From Chara braunii (lineage: Eukaryota; Streptophyta; Charophyceae; Charales; Characeae): a stretch of DNA of 20,178 bases. Location: assembly GCA_003427395.1 (NCBI GenBank), contig BFEA01000292.1, forward strand, positions 1,596,904 to 1,617,081, in the 5' to 3' direction. This document shows, in pieces, positions 1 through 8,084 of the stretch. The notes beneath the pieces are model-generated. The model was not told the DNA's origin, ran no database searches, and worked only from the letters and a program-made list of their open reading frames with translations. The number at the start of each line of letters is the position of its first letter. Position 1 is the first letter of the stretch. A program made the position numbers and the translations under genes.

Positions 1-660
1 CAAAAAAAAAAAAACAATTAAAGTATCAAAAAATTCCAAAAACAAATCATGTTATGGAGAAAAATAAACTAAACAACATTTGCCTGGGCACTATATCCAA
101 ATTCTTTATCAAATTTGAATTAAAAATCAAATACAGAAAATAAACACTGTGATAAAAATAAGAAAAAATAAAAAGAGAATTAAAATGAGTGAGTGTGTTA
201 ACACCTTTTCGACACCGTCATCTTTGCCAATTTTCAATTAGTTCTTGGCATTGACAACTGCCCTGAAAATTTACAGATATGAATTTTACATAATCAACAA
301 CTCATTAATAATTTTTCAAAAATAACAAAATTTTTTAGGCCCCGAAATAAAGTGAAAACAAAAAGTTAAAAGTGAAGAAAAACCAAATAGTGAGTGGGCG
401 AGCACGTTTTGACACCCCCATCTTTGAAGATTTCTTATGTTTTGTTGGCTTAGCAGAATAGCTTCAAAATTTATAGGCGTGTAGGTTACATCATAGAGAA
501 CTCACAAACAAAAATTCAAAAAAAAAAACTTATTTTTAGGCCCCGGAATTGTTTTTTCGCGGGGGCCGAACCTGGAGGTGTTCTGCCCCCGAACGGGACC
601 CCGAACGCCCGAACGTTCGGGGGCCAGCCCTGGGGCCCCTGAACTTTCGGTCAGGTAACC

Positions 661-663
<3 letters not shown>
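1..663 (-). mobile_element. Partial copy of a non-autonomous CAGGGTT-TIR element (inverted relative to 764-1524)
   Basis: The right end reads GGTAACCCTG and abuts a (TA)n tract, which is the reverse complement of a CAGGGTTACC terminus. Inside it is a GC-rich subterminal zone (about 545-663) with CCGAACG/CGTTCGG palindromes, then AT-rich DNA with two ~200-bp subrepeats (about 186-350 and 389-550), each opening with GTGAGTG followed by a GACACC..CATCTTTG block. The same modules occur in reverse-complement order in 764-1524. I do not see the other terminus, so the copy is truncated or begins before the window. No transposase is present. Family assignment is open: CAGGG ends occur in hAT-like elements, but I see no 8-bp target duplication, and (TA)n flanks suggest a TA-targeting or microsatellite-targeting element. 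Confidence 0.55.

Positions 664-695
<32 letters not shown>
664..695. repeat. (TA)16 microsatellite
   Basis: Uninterrupted TA dinucleotides separate the CCCTG end of the left element from the CAGGCGGGGG start of a short middle fragment. Confidence 0.95.
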
Positions 696-698
<3 letters not shown>

Positions 699-745
699 GC
701 GGGGGCCAGCCCGGAGGCCCCCGAACTTTCGGTCAGGTAACCTTG
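696..745. mobile_element. Very short derivative of the same element family
   Basis: This 50-bp segment begins CAGGCGGGGGCCAGCCC and ends GGTAACCTTG. It repeats about 30 bp of the left element's end (CCCCGAACTTTCGGTCAGGT is near-identical at about 636-655 and 719-738). It is flanked by (TA)n on both sides, like the larger copies. It may be an internal-deletion copy or a product of slippage and duplication at the TA tract. Confidence 0.4.
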
Positions 746-747
746 TG

Positions 748-763
748 TATATATATATATATA
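748..763. repeat. (TA)8 microsatellite
   Basis: Short TA run immediately before the CAGGGTTG terminus of the next element. Confidence 0.9.
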
Positions 764-1524
764 CAGGGTTGCTAGCTCGAACGTACAGAGGCCCCTAAGC
801 TGACCGCCGAACGTTCGGGCGTTCGGGTCCCTGTATGGGGTCCGAACCCCTTTAGGTTCGGACCCCGCAAAAAACTATTTTGACACTTAAATATTTTTTT
901 TCTTCTTCTGAATTTTGTTTTGTGAGTTCTTTGTGATGTAAGGTATCTCCCTTTTAATTTTTAAGCCATTCTGTTCAGCCAAAAACAACTGAAAAATCGA
1001 CAAAGATGGTGGTGTCAAAACTTGCCTGCCCACTCACTAATTGTTTTTTTTTTTTTTTTTTTACTTTTTATTTTTCCTTTATTTTGAGGCATATATATAT
1101 ATATATATTTTTAACTTTATTTGTAGATTTTCTATTATGTAAGATACACATATATGAATTTTCATGGCATTTATCACAACTAAAAAAAAATGAAAAATTG
1201 CCAACTATGGTGGTGTCAAAATGTGCTCGCCCACTCAATAATTTCGTTCTCGTTTTATTTTTTCTAATTTTTATTTTATTTATTAATTTTAGTATTGATT
1301 TTTATTTCAAATTTGTTGTAACATTGAGGCAAATGTTGTTCGGTTTATTCTTTTGCATAACATATGTTGTTTTCATAGTTTTTTTTTTTTTTTTTTTAAT
1401 TAATTAATTTATTTATTTTTTAGGTTTGCGTTCGGCCGAACGGCCGAACGCGTAAAGAGGAGGTGCCGAACGTTCGGGCGTTTGGGTTCGGGCGTCCGGC
1501 CCATCCTCAATGCCGACAACCCTG
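764..1524 (+). mobile_element. Complete non-autonomous TIR element (MITE-like), CAGGGTTG ends
   Basis: The 761-bp element starts CAGGGTTG and ends CAACCCTG, an exact 8-bp terminal inverted repeat, with (TA)n directly outside both ends. Both subterminal zones are GC-rich and carry CCGAACGTTCGG palindromes followed by GGCGTT(C/T)GGGT-type sequence (about 806-830 and 1466-1493). The centre is AT-rich with two ~200-bp subrepeats, each carrying ATGGTGGTGTCAAAA then GCCCACTCA (1006-1036 and 1207-1236). The 133-codon open frame at 1006-1407 is a translation of poly-T and AT-rich repeat, not a transposase. The element would depend on another copy for mobility. The superfamily is not assignable from ends alone. 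Confidence 0.65.
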
Positions 1525-1543
1525 TATATATATATGTATATAT
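1525..1543. repeat. Interrupted (TA)n tract flanking the TIR element
   Basis: TA repeats with one TG interruption adjoin the CAACCCTG terminus; a T-rich stretch to about 1590 follows. Confidence 0.85.
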
Positions 1544-1625
1544 CTTTATTTTTTTCTTTCTTCATTTTTTTCTCTTCTTTTCCATGTTTCTAAAGGCCAT
1601 TAGGCCACGTGGTGCGACGAATAGG

Positions 1626-1728
1626 GGGGAACGCCCCTGTTGAAACTATATTCAAACTTGGGTCTGTATTTTAATAGTTCGTGGATGCCCAACAACACCA
1701 CGAACTACCCTGCCTCGTAGGCAGGGCA
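1626..1728 (-). mobile_element. tRNA-like SINE-type module 1
   Basis: On the minus strand this reads GCCCTGCC..GGCAGGG hairpin, then AGTTCGTGG/CCACGAACT (perfect 9-bp stem, 13-base loop, 1676-1706), then AATACAGACC, then AAGTTTGAATATA in the position of a decayed tRNA B box. It has the same order of parts as the module at 1780-1876, so the two are related copies. An A-box-like TGGTGTTGTTGG lies inside the 9-bp stem-loop. No true acceptor stem is seen, so it is a tRNA-derived relic rather than a tRNA gene. Confidence 0.4.
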
Positions 1729-1779
1729 TAGAGGAAAGAGAAAACGGAGGGCAATTATGAAAAGGCACAACCCCCACAT

Positions 1780-1876
1780 TCACCGGGTTGCATCTGGATT
1801 CGAACTCCGGTCTGTATTTCGAGAGTCGTAGAGCTATAAAGCTCCACGAGTTTTGCCCTGCCTTGTGGCAGGGCTA
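1780..1876 (-). mobile_element. tRNA-like SINE-type module 2
   Basis: The minus strand carries a perfect GCCCTGCC/GGCAGGGC hairpin, an arm with GAGCTTTATAGCTC, the shared phrase AAATACAGACC and a good B-box match GGAGTTCGAATCC. The RNA polymerase III B-box consensus is GGTTCGANTCC. It pairs with module 1 at 1626-1728 in part order. A tRNA-derived SINE head is the best reading; a functional tRNA is unlikely because no closing 7-bp stem is seen. Confidence 0.45.
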
Positions 1877-1954
1877 TAAAAATGAATGTAGGGGTTTATT
1901 GTTTTTTTTATTGTTTTAGGCTATTTGTTTTTTTGTATCTTGGTTTTCCCCTCT

Positions 1955-2095
1955 GGTTTGGGGAACACGAGGTAACCGTTGCCAGAGGCAGGAATAAACT
2001 TGAAGGGGCAAAGACCCAATAGCCTCAAGGTTTAAACTTGGGACTTGTGGGTTGCTGCCTACAGGCTTACCCTACCTCTGGCTAGACTTGGGGCC
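1955..2095 (-). mobile_element. tRNA-like SINE-type module 3
   Basis: The minus strand contains TAGCCAGAGGTAGG, close to the A-box consensus TRGCNNAGNNGG. About 35 bp later comes AAGTTTAAACC, which resembles a B box with CG to TA decay. The spacing is tRNA-like. CCAGAGGTAGGG (minus strand) and CCAGAGGCAGGA (plus strand, 1982-1993) sit at opposite ends, so the module is also partly palindromic. Confidence 0.35.
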
Positions 2096-2185
2096 GAAAA
2101 AACCGAGATTTTAATTTATTAACTTTTTTTTTTTTCTTTTTTGTTCCTGCTTGTTTTTTTTTTTGCATGAACCTAACCATAGTCG

Positions 2186-2243
2186 GGCCAGATCCTTAGG
2201 TGGTTTGCTGCACCTTGTGCAACAAGCCAGCTAAGGGTCTGAC
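2186..2243. repeat. Long imperfect hairpin
   Basis: CAGATCCTTAG pairs with CTAAGGGTCTG, and inside it GGTTTGCTGCAC pairs with GTGCAACAAGCC around a CTT loop, giving about 21 paired positions with wobbles and a few mismatches. This could be a small foldback element or part of a SINE-like repeat. A microRNA precursor is possible in form only; nothing shows transcription. Confidence 0.5.
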
Positions 2244-2250
2244 TCTGAAC

Positions 2251-2719
2251 GTAGCGTGGATATAAGATAGGTTCGTTGTTGTGTGTTGTGCCTCAACAAC
2301 AACAATCTAACAAGGGAGAAGCTGAATACAGCCTCCCCCTGGTGAATACTTCTAAAAAAGGAAGCCCAGACCTTTCCCTTTGGGTTGGATCTGCTCCTAA
2401 GGCATGTTGGGCAATTTGTGGTCATTGATCTTACTTGTAGATTAAGGGCCCAACCTGAGCTCGTTTTTTTGGTTGGGGCTTAGGTTGATGCCAACACACC
2501 TCTTTTGCTATAAAAGTCACTCCTCCACCTGCCTTACCTCACAAATCAGTTGAGCGTGTGATGCTGCTAAAGTGGGAGCATAACATGAGGAGCTGCTGCT
2601 GAAGTAATAGCTGATGGTGAGGAGGGTGTTGCTGCAAGAAGGGGAGGACTGATGGTGGGAAAGGAGGAAGAAGATGTTGGAGGGGCAAGTGATGGTCTTC
2701 AAGTGAAGGGGAAGGACAT
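2251..2719. other. No gene recognised
   Basis: A purine-rich plus strand with scattered GCTGCTG motifs (2562-2640). Open frames here translate low-complexity codons in several frames and look like no known family. Confidence 0.5.
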
Positions 2720-2907
2720 GGTGGTCTGCATGGCGAAGTGAAGTAAGGGGGAAGTGCTGCTAGAGTAGACGGTGGTTTGCATAGTGGAATGAGGGGGAGG
2801 TGCTGCCCAACTCCATTGTGGTCTGCATGGGGGAGTGAGGGGGAGATACTGCCCAACTCCATAGTGGTCTGCATGGTGGAAGTGGAAAAGTGCTGCCGAA
2901 ATTTTGA
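2720..2907. repeat. 46-bp minisatellite, four units
   Basis: Units start at 2720 (51 bp), 2771 (46 bp), 2817 (46 bp) and 2863 (diverging). Each begins with a GTGGT(C/T)TGCAT core, followed by a GAGGGGGAG-type purine run and (T/A)GCTGCC, and two end CCCAACTCCAT. Because 46 is not a multiple of 3, overlapping frames in this stretch change register at each unit, which argues against coding. Confidence 0.8.
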
Positions 2908-4125
2908 CAGTTGGGCAAGGTGTGTGGAGATGTTGAAGGGTGTTGGCTATGGTGAATGCATAGGTGATCGGCAAGCAAGTGAAGAGTAGAATGGATAAAT
3001 CTGGAGACATGTACTATTTAGGAAAAAAAACACAGGTGTGTTCTAATTAAGAGAGCAGGTGAAGAAAAGATTTTCGGGACCAACCATCCTCGAAAGAGCT
3101 GGATAACGGCGAAGAGAGCTTGTATGAAGGTTGGATAAGTTGGTGGTAGACATAGTCGTGGCTTGGGAACCACAACCAAGGACTTGCGAGTGCGCTACAC
3201 CAAAGAAGTGAGAGGTGTAAGAAGTGAGTGAGGATGAAGGTGGTGGTGGAAGAAGGTGAACGAAAACCATAGTCGCTAAGTTTGACGGTCATAGCTGGTG
3301 AGCTTGGCAGCTATAGTCGAAGGAGGAAGGCGATATTATTGGTTATAGTTGCCGAGGAGGTGGTGTCATTTTAACTTCACTTACTGGAGGTCAGTGGGGA
3401 ACTCAATTTTTTTTTTTCCCTTCACGTCGTTTGCTCCCACACTTTGCATTACCTTTCAATTTTAGCTCGAACGTCTGAAAGGAAAGAGAAAGGGTAGTGA
3501 GAGTGGTGTGTGACCATGGTTGAGGGGGAAAAATGAGAATCTAATTGTATGCATAATTTTTTTTTTCTCTGGACTTATGATGACTATGGCGTGTGCAGGT
3601 ATATAACGAATGAAATGCATATTTTGGGAAGAAGGAAGCAAAGTGTTCGGATAGGTTTTTTTCTTTTTCTTTTCCTGAACTTCATCCAATGTGTAGTGTT
3701 TGAACTAAGAGAGTATTAGAGGGACAAAGAAAAAGAAAGTGGAAAAACAAAAAGAAGATGAACAACATCAACAAATGTAGCCCTCACTCCCAAAGCAACC
3801 CGTTCTATCCCGAATGCCCACCTTTTTTTTTATCCCCCGTCAGTTTGTCTTTTCTCTTTCATCTAAGTTCCGAAGTTTGCAGGAGCATGGGACATACCGT
3901 TCTGCTTTGGATTTGATCAACCCTCTCCCTCGAGGAAGCACCGGCATGCCAAAGGGGAATCATATGCTTTAGGAGCCGACCCTGTTATCGACTTGGAGTG
4001 GACCCAATTCGTCGGGGGTGGTTCTTTGTCGACTTGGCAGTGATGACCTAACCTCTTAGATTCGAGTTTTGTGCTCAGGCGAGGGGACAAAGTATCCACA
4101 TACCACTTCCTAGAGGGTTGGATGC
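2908..4125. other. No gene recognised; purine-rich plus strand
   Basis: GA-rich DNA with poly-T runs at about 3409-3418, 3550-3566 and 3823-3831. Short open frames exist on the minus strand (for example 3043-3292) but are compositionally biased and match nothing I recognise. A sharp composition change near 3880 leads into more balanced sequence. Confidence 0.5.
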
Positions 4126-4500
4126 ATGATGGCAAAGGGTGGAGTCAATTTCTCCGTAAACCCTAAACAGGAGGGGCTGTCGTTGGTTACCTTGGTGACG
4201 ATATTTAGGTGTCACAACCTTAGTCGGACCGACGTCAAAAGAAGCCTGGTCCATAGGGTCACTAACATAAAATGGACCCGCGTCGGCGCAACTTGCGTGG
4301 ATGGGGTTCGCACCATAAGAAGTGTGGACCGCATGGTGGATAGATCTGTTAACAACTTTCCGTTGTGCAAAGACAAAAACATCTGCGAGTTTTCAGTATC
4401 GAGGAAAGTGAATAAGTTGAGAGATTCTTGTAAGATGTATAACACTTTAAGTAACGTCCCTGATCAAGAATCATCCTCAAAGCAGTCTATCATCCAATAA
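4126..4500 (+). CDS. Hypothetical small ORF, unrecognised
   Basis: A 124-codon frame starts at the tandem ATGATG at 4126 and closes at TAA 4498-4500; an in-frame TAG at 4111-4113 bounds it upstream. The composition is mixed and soluble-looking, rich in V, S, R and N, with four cysteines and no membrane segment, signal peptide or family motif that I recognise. It ends immediately before the repeat-like zone that follows from 4500. It could be an exon fragment, part of a decayed element or chance. The length is only moderately unusual for random DNA of this composition. Confidence 0.2.
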   Translation: MMAKGGVNFSVNPKQEGLSLVTLVTIFRCHNLSRTDVKRSLVHRVTNIKWTRVGATCVDGVRTIRSVDRMVDRSVNNFPLCKDKNICEFSVSRKVNKLRDSCKMYNTLSNVPDQESSSKQSIIQ

Positions 4501-4680
4501 GATTATAAACGTATGAAATGGGTGTATATGTGTCTTATCTTATGTCGGCGGTAGGTAGGGTGAAATTGATAACTTTGGCAACGCTGTCGCGCGCGGCGGT
4601 CCTGCGCCCTGATGGGGAGCGCTAAACCTCACGGTCGTGTCACGTAGGATATTTCATCTTAAAAAGAACCAGTTACCACT

Positions 4681-4878
4681 CCAACCGTGCGCGCATGCTA
4701 TACCTCTCATGACGCCCTGCGACAGGTCGAACAGCGCGAGGTACAACTTACCTCTACCCGAGGGGCTGTCACCACCCTCAGGTAGGCGTATCCCAGCTGA
4801 GCTACCAGTCCACATGCGAAGGCTTTTACATGCCTGAGTAGAGGTAGGTCGGCCGAGGGCGTTTGCTCGATCGCTGTA
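4681..4878 (-). repeat. Structured dispersed repeat, copy 1 (inverted partner of 16083-16270)
   Basis: Read on the minus strand, this aligns almost end to end with plus-strand 16083-16270. Shared blocks are GAGCAAACGCCCTCGGC, GACCTACCTCT, GGGATACGCCT and GGGTGGTGACA. The sequence forms an 11-bp stem (CTACCTGAGGG/CCCTCGGGTAG, plus-strand 4754-4785), and a perfect-looking A-box string GGTAGCTCAGCTGG lies just before it. No B box is evident, so this is not a complete tRNA. A minus-strand open frame across it (4654-4884) is probably fortuitous, since the second copy does not keep a frame. Confidence 0.75.
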
Positions 4879-6055
4879 GTACAAAATGGGGTACGCGCGG
4901 TAAAACGCCTAGGACTGACCCGTTGGATATTCAGGTCAAACTTTGGAATGGTCGTCTACTTCCGCTTTTGTTCCCAAAACTCTTTCTCCTTCTGACCACT
5001 ATGTTCAATGTAAAGCAGACCTTGTCACTACCAAACATAATCTATCCCAGTCAACGTATGACTGATCATCAGATATCATAGGAGTTATATAAGACTAATT
5101 ATGAATATTGAGGTATTAGCGCTGAGAATCCTTCTCACTTTCACAAGTGCTGAGTGTCTAAAACTCTTCAACAGATCAGGTCCAGTTCAATCCCAAACTC
5201 ACGAACAAAACATACCTGCACAACATAATGCAAAAACATTTCACATGCCATGCACTAACGACGTCAACCATCAACCATTCACATTGTCCCTCACTGCCCA
5301 AACCATGCATGACAGCTCTATCTTTCATAAGATGCAAGCCCACCCCCCTCACATTTATTCAAAGGACCCTTGGGAGTGACCAAGACCATTTAGGCGATGA
5401 CCACAGGTGACAGTTTTACTGACCATAGGGTTTGATTTTAGATGTAGGTATCAAGTCAAGGTGGAAAAAGTTGAATCGGCAACGACCGTCCTGTTATCGA
5501 GTGATACCAGAAAATTGAGTCCTTTATGTAGGACTTCTCCTTCAATTGCTGTAGATCAAAACAGGGACCTGCACACACACAGGTCAACAAAGATTCAACA
5601 CTCCCACTCGATTTCCCATATACTGATACCAAAGGGTCAAACCCTTAGATCTGGTCTGTGAGCTATGGAATCAACATCCGAAAGTCTAACCCCTACTTTC
5701 TATCTACCCTTAGCCGTCTGTCACTCCTCCTTTTACTTCAAGGAGTTTTTTGCCTATGTCCTAAGTTGTCTTTTAGGGAAACTCATATTTCCCCTCCTTT
5801 CAGTCTTTGCATTCTCTCTCTTGTGGATAAGCACACGCTTTGGTGCTTTATGCGGTAATCTGGCTGAGATCAACTCAAGCCAGTGATGGTTTCTCCATTA
5901 AACTGTGGCTACACGGGGTGTCTTCTTTCTCTAATTTCCTTTCCCCGCGGTATTATCTTCCCTTACGTTCCTTTTAAGGAACCGTTGGAGTCGCTCCCGA
6001 TGCAACACTTCCTTTTTCCATTTCTCTTCTTCTTGTCCTGACATACGTAAGTAGT
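4879..6055. other. No gene recognised; scattered hairpins
   Basis: Several 60-92-codon frames overlap here (5101-5379, 5407-5661, 5665-5886) without recognisable motifs; the last has a hydrophobic central stretch. Short stem-loops are visible: GAGTCCT/AGGACTTC at about 5516-5537 and AAGGGT/ACCCTT at 5632-5646. These may be outlying, more diverged members of the hairpin array that follows. Confidence 0.4.
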
Positions 6056-7045
6056 AGGTTGATTCACCTGGGAATCTTCCACTATTGGTTCAATTCCAAA
6101 CAATCTGTTAGTCAGAAGAGTAGTTGAGTCGCCCCACGGGAGCACTCGGTCACCCCTCAAAGTCCAAACAGTCCTCATGCAACCAAGCAGTTCATGCATT
6201 CTAGTGTGAGCGATCGGACAACTCACTCGGGAGTATCCTTTTATTAGTTAAGTAGGTAGTTAGGAGGTCTATGTTGAGCCGTCTCAACACTTGACCCAAC
6301 ATTCAGAAAACACTCCAGATCCAAGTGTCAATTCCGAGTCAAAGTTAGTAATAGGCAGTCTTCACGGAACCCTCCTATTACTACTTGATTCAGAGCTCAG
6401 TCTTTCCCACAAAAGTGTAATAGGACGACCCTACGGGAGCCACCCTACTACTTACTTAGAGTCAGATGAGCTGGGATTATGTTAATGGACTCAGGCAAAC
6501 ACAAAATCCTCCCTTTGCCGGAGTATCTTGTTAGGCTCGTTAAGATTGAGTTAAGCAAGCAACAGGATGACCCCATGGGAGCCTCCCATTTCCTGCTTTA
6601 ATGTTAGACAGGTGAATCGTTAGTACTTATTTATATCGTTCATTATTCATACCTGAACAAGTCGTAAGGTTACTCATCCGGGAGTATCCCTTTACTTGTT
6701 CAAACATAATCGCCTCACTTCTTCCCTCCGTTAGTTGACCCCCAAATCAAACAAGTATTAGGATAACCCACCCGGGAGTCATCCTACTACCCATTTGATG
6801 CATAGGAGATCAAGAACATCTCTTGATTGAGTTGTCCTAACAGTTTACGTATCTGGCCTATGCATCCTAAATAAACAAAAGGTATGTCGACTCCCACGGG
6901 AAGTCGGACAGATCGACCCAGACTTAGGAATTCGTGCACTCACTCGGGAGTACTCAATTCTCTCCTCAGTCTGGTTCGATTGGTGATAGGAGAGCCCCAT
7001 AGAAGCCTCCTGCTACCTTTTGCCTTTGTTAGCCTTTGAAGACGC

Positions 7046-7306
7046 GTACCCTACGAGAGTACTAGATTAACTTTGCTTTGTCAATGATTTAAGAATCGTA
7101 CCCCACGGGAGTACCGGATCAATTTGTTTTTGTTAACGACTGAAGAAGTGTACCCCACGGAGGTACCAGATCAATTCTCTTTTGTTAACGATTGAAGAAG
7201 TGTACCCCACGGGAGAACCAAATTAACTGTCCTTTTGTCAACGATTGAAGGGTTGTACCCCACGGGAGTACCGGATCAATGGACTTTTGTTAATGTAACG
7301 TGCAGG
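7046..7306 (+). repeat. 52-bp tandem repeat inside the hairpin array
   Basis: Five units begin at GTACCC(C/T) at 7046, 7098, 7150, 7202 and 7255. Each has the tip GTACCCC-ACG-GGAGTAC (or a close variant), then GGATCAAT and TTTTGTTAACGA(C/T)TGAAGAAGT. In the first unit the inner pair is T-A (CCCT-ACG-AGAG) where others have C-G (CCCC-ACG-GGAG), a compensated change. A C-A mismatch recurs in the stem. Confidence 0.85.
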
Positions 7307-7319
7307 TCAATAGGGAAGA

Positions 7320-7690
7320 TGCACGGCACCTTCCCGCTACCAGTGTCAGAGTTAAACAATCATTACACCAATTTGTTACTTTAGTCAGACGAATGACAGG
7401 GTAACTCGCACGGCGAGTACCCTACCATTTGCCTTGGTTATTCTATGCAAGCAGCTTGACAACCTTACGGAAGTACCGGATTACTTCTTAAACCTAGCCT
7501 GTAATGTAATGAGAGAACTGCATGGCAGTCTCCCATCACAAATGTCGAAATCAAGCAGACATTGCATCAATTCGTTACTTTAGCCGGACGAATGGCAGGG
7601 TAACTTCCCACGGCAAGTTCCCCGTCATCCGCCTTAGTTAGCTCATACAAGCAGTGTGACGACCCTACGAGGGCCTCCGTCACACGGCTT
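7320..7690 (+). repeat. ~197-bp higher-order repeat, two copies
   Basis: The block TGCACGGCACC..TTACTTTAGTCAGACGAATGACAGGGTAACT (7320-7406) recurs as TGCATGGCAGT..TTACTTTAGCCGGACGAATGGCAGGGTAACT (7519-7605). A third hairpin with GACAACC(T)TACGGAAG or GACGACCCTACGAGGG closes each copy. Thus two or three different hairpins were duplicated as one unit. Confidence 0.75.
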
Positions 7691-8079
7691 TATGTTTCAG
7701 GGCCATGCAAACTAGGTTCCTTTTCATTTCTTCCTAGGTTCCTTTTCTGACATCTGGCAGGTTCTGATTTCAATCATATAACTCTTTTGCTTTTGATGCT
7801 TTAGTCCTGAAGAAAGCCATAAATAGTATATCGTACAATCATACAAGCAGTCAATAGAAGGGCGTAGCCTTTAAGGGTATACGGGAAAAGAATGAAGCGT
7901 GCGTACCTTAAGGTTCCCTGCCTCCAAAGTTCCTTCTGAACTTCGGCAGAGCTTCTGCAATCGCCCTGCTTTGTCAGACCGTCTGAACATTCGTCTTCCA
8001 CAGAGTAGACTTTCCATTCAAAGATATCATACCATTTCAGATAGTTTTGTGAAAACAATGGGAAGTGAGGGGATTAGAT
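7691..8079. other. No gene recognised
   Basis: Transition between the hairpin array and the satellite. It has small palindromes (ACCTTAAGGT about 7906-7915, AAGTTC/GAACTT about 7927-7943, GCAGA/TCTGC about 7946-7960). An 85-codon minus-strand frame (7801-8058) lacks recognisable motifs. Confidence 0.4.
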
Positions 8080-8084
8080 CACAG

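Larger units (their letters stand above)
6056..7690. repeat. Array of diverged hairpin units, many with an ACG-type apical motif
   Basis: About 17-20 inverted repeats lie one after another. Many share a tip of the form CC-ACG-GG. Clear examples: 6126-6147; 6346-6383 (perfect 10-bp TAGTAATAGG/CCTATTACTA, then TTC-ACG-GAA); 6655-6701 (GAACAAGT/ACTTGTTC plus TACTC/GAGTA); 6746-6799; 6886-6909; 6912-6980 (13-bp outer stem, one mismatch); 6982-7018; 7305-7341 (GGGAAG.TGC-ACG-GCA.CTTCCC); 7390-7431 (about 19 pairs); 7505-7540; 7586-7633; 7654-7685 (GTGTGACG/CGTCACAC and CCCT-ACG-AGGG). Stem sequences differ greatly between units, yet pairing persists. No long open frame crosses the array. It matches no class I can name. 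Confidence 0.8.

Noticed and set aside
1006-1407. 133-codon ORF in the TIR element as a transposase
   Set aside because: It is mostly F, L, I and Y from poly-T and AT-rich DNA, with no DDE/D or other motif, and includes two copies of the internal repeat.
1790-1800. Functional tRNA genes at the B-box sites (also 14432-14448)
   Set aside because: No cloverleaf with a closing 7-bp acceptor stem can be drawn for any of them.
2539-3010. Minus-strand H/P/S-rich ORFs
   Set aside because: They are translations of the 46-bp minisatellite; the period is not a multiple of 3 and three frames are equally open.
4158-4167. Telomere-like CCCTAAAC
   Set aside because: A single occurrence, not a tandem repeat.
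4654-4884. 76-codon minus-strand ORF
   Set aside because: It lies within the structured repeat; the homologous copy at 16083-16270 differs by substitutions and small gaps that do not respect a frame.
6056-7690. CRISPR array
   Set aside because: Repeats are not near-identical, there are no uniform spacers and no cas genes, and the surroundings are eukaryotic. The conserved part is the hairpin tip, not a constant repeat.
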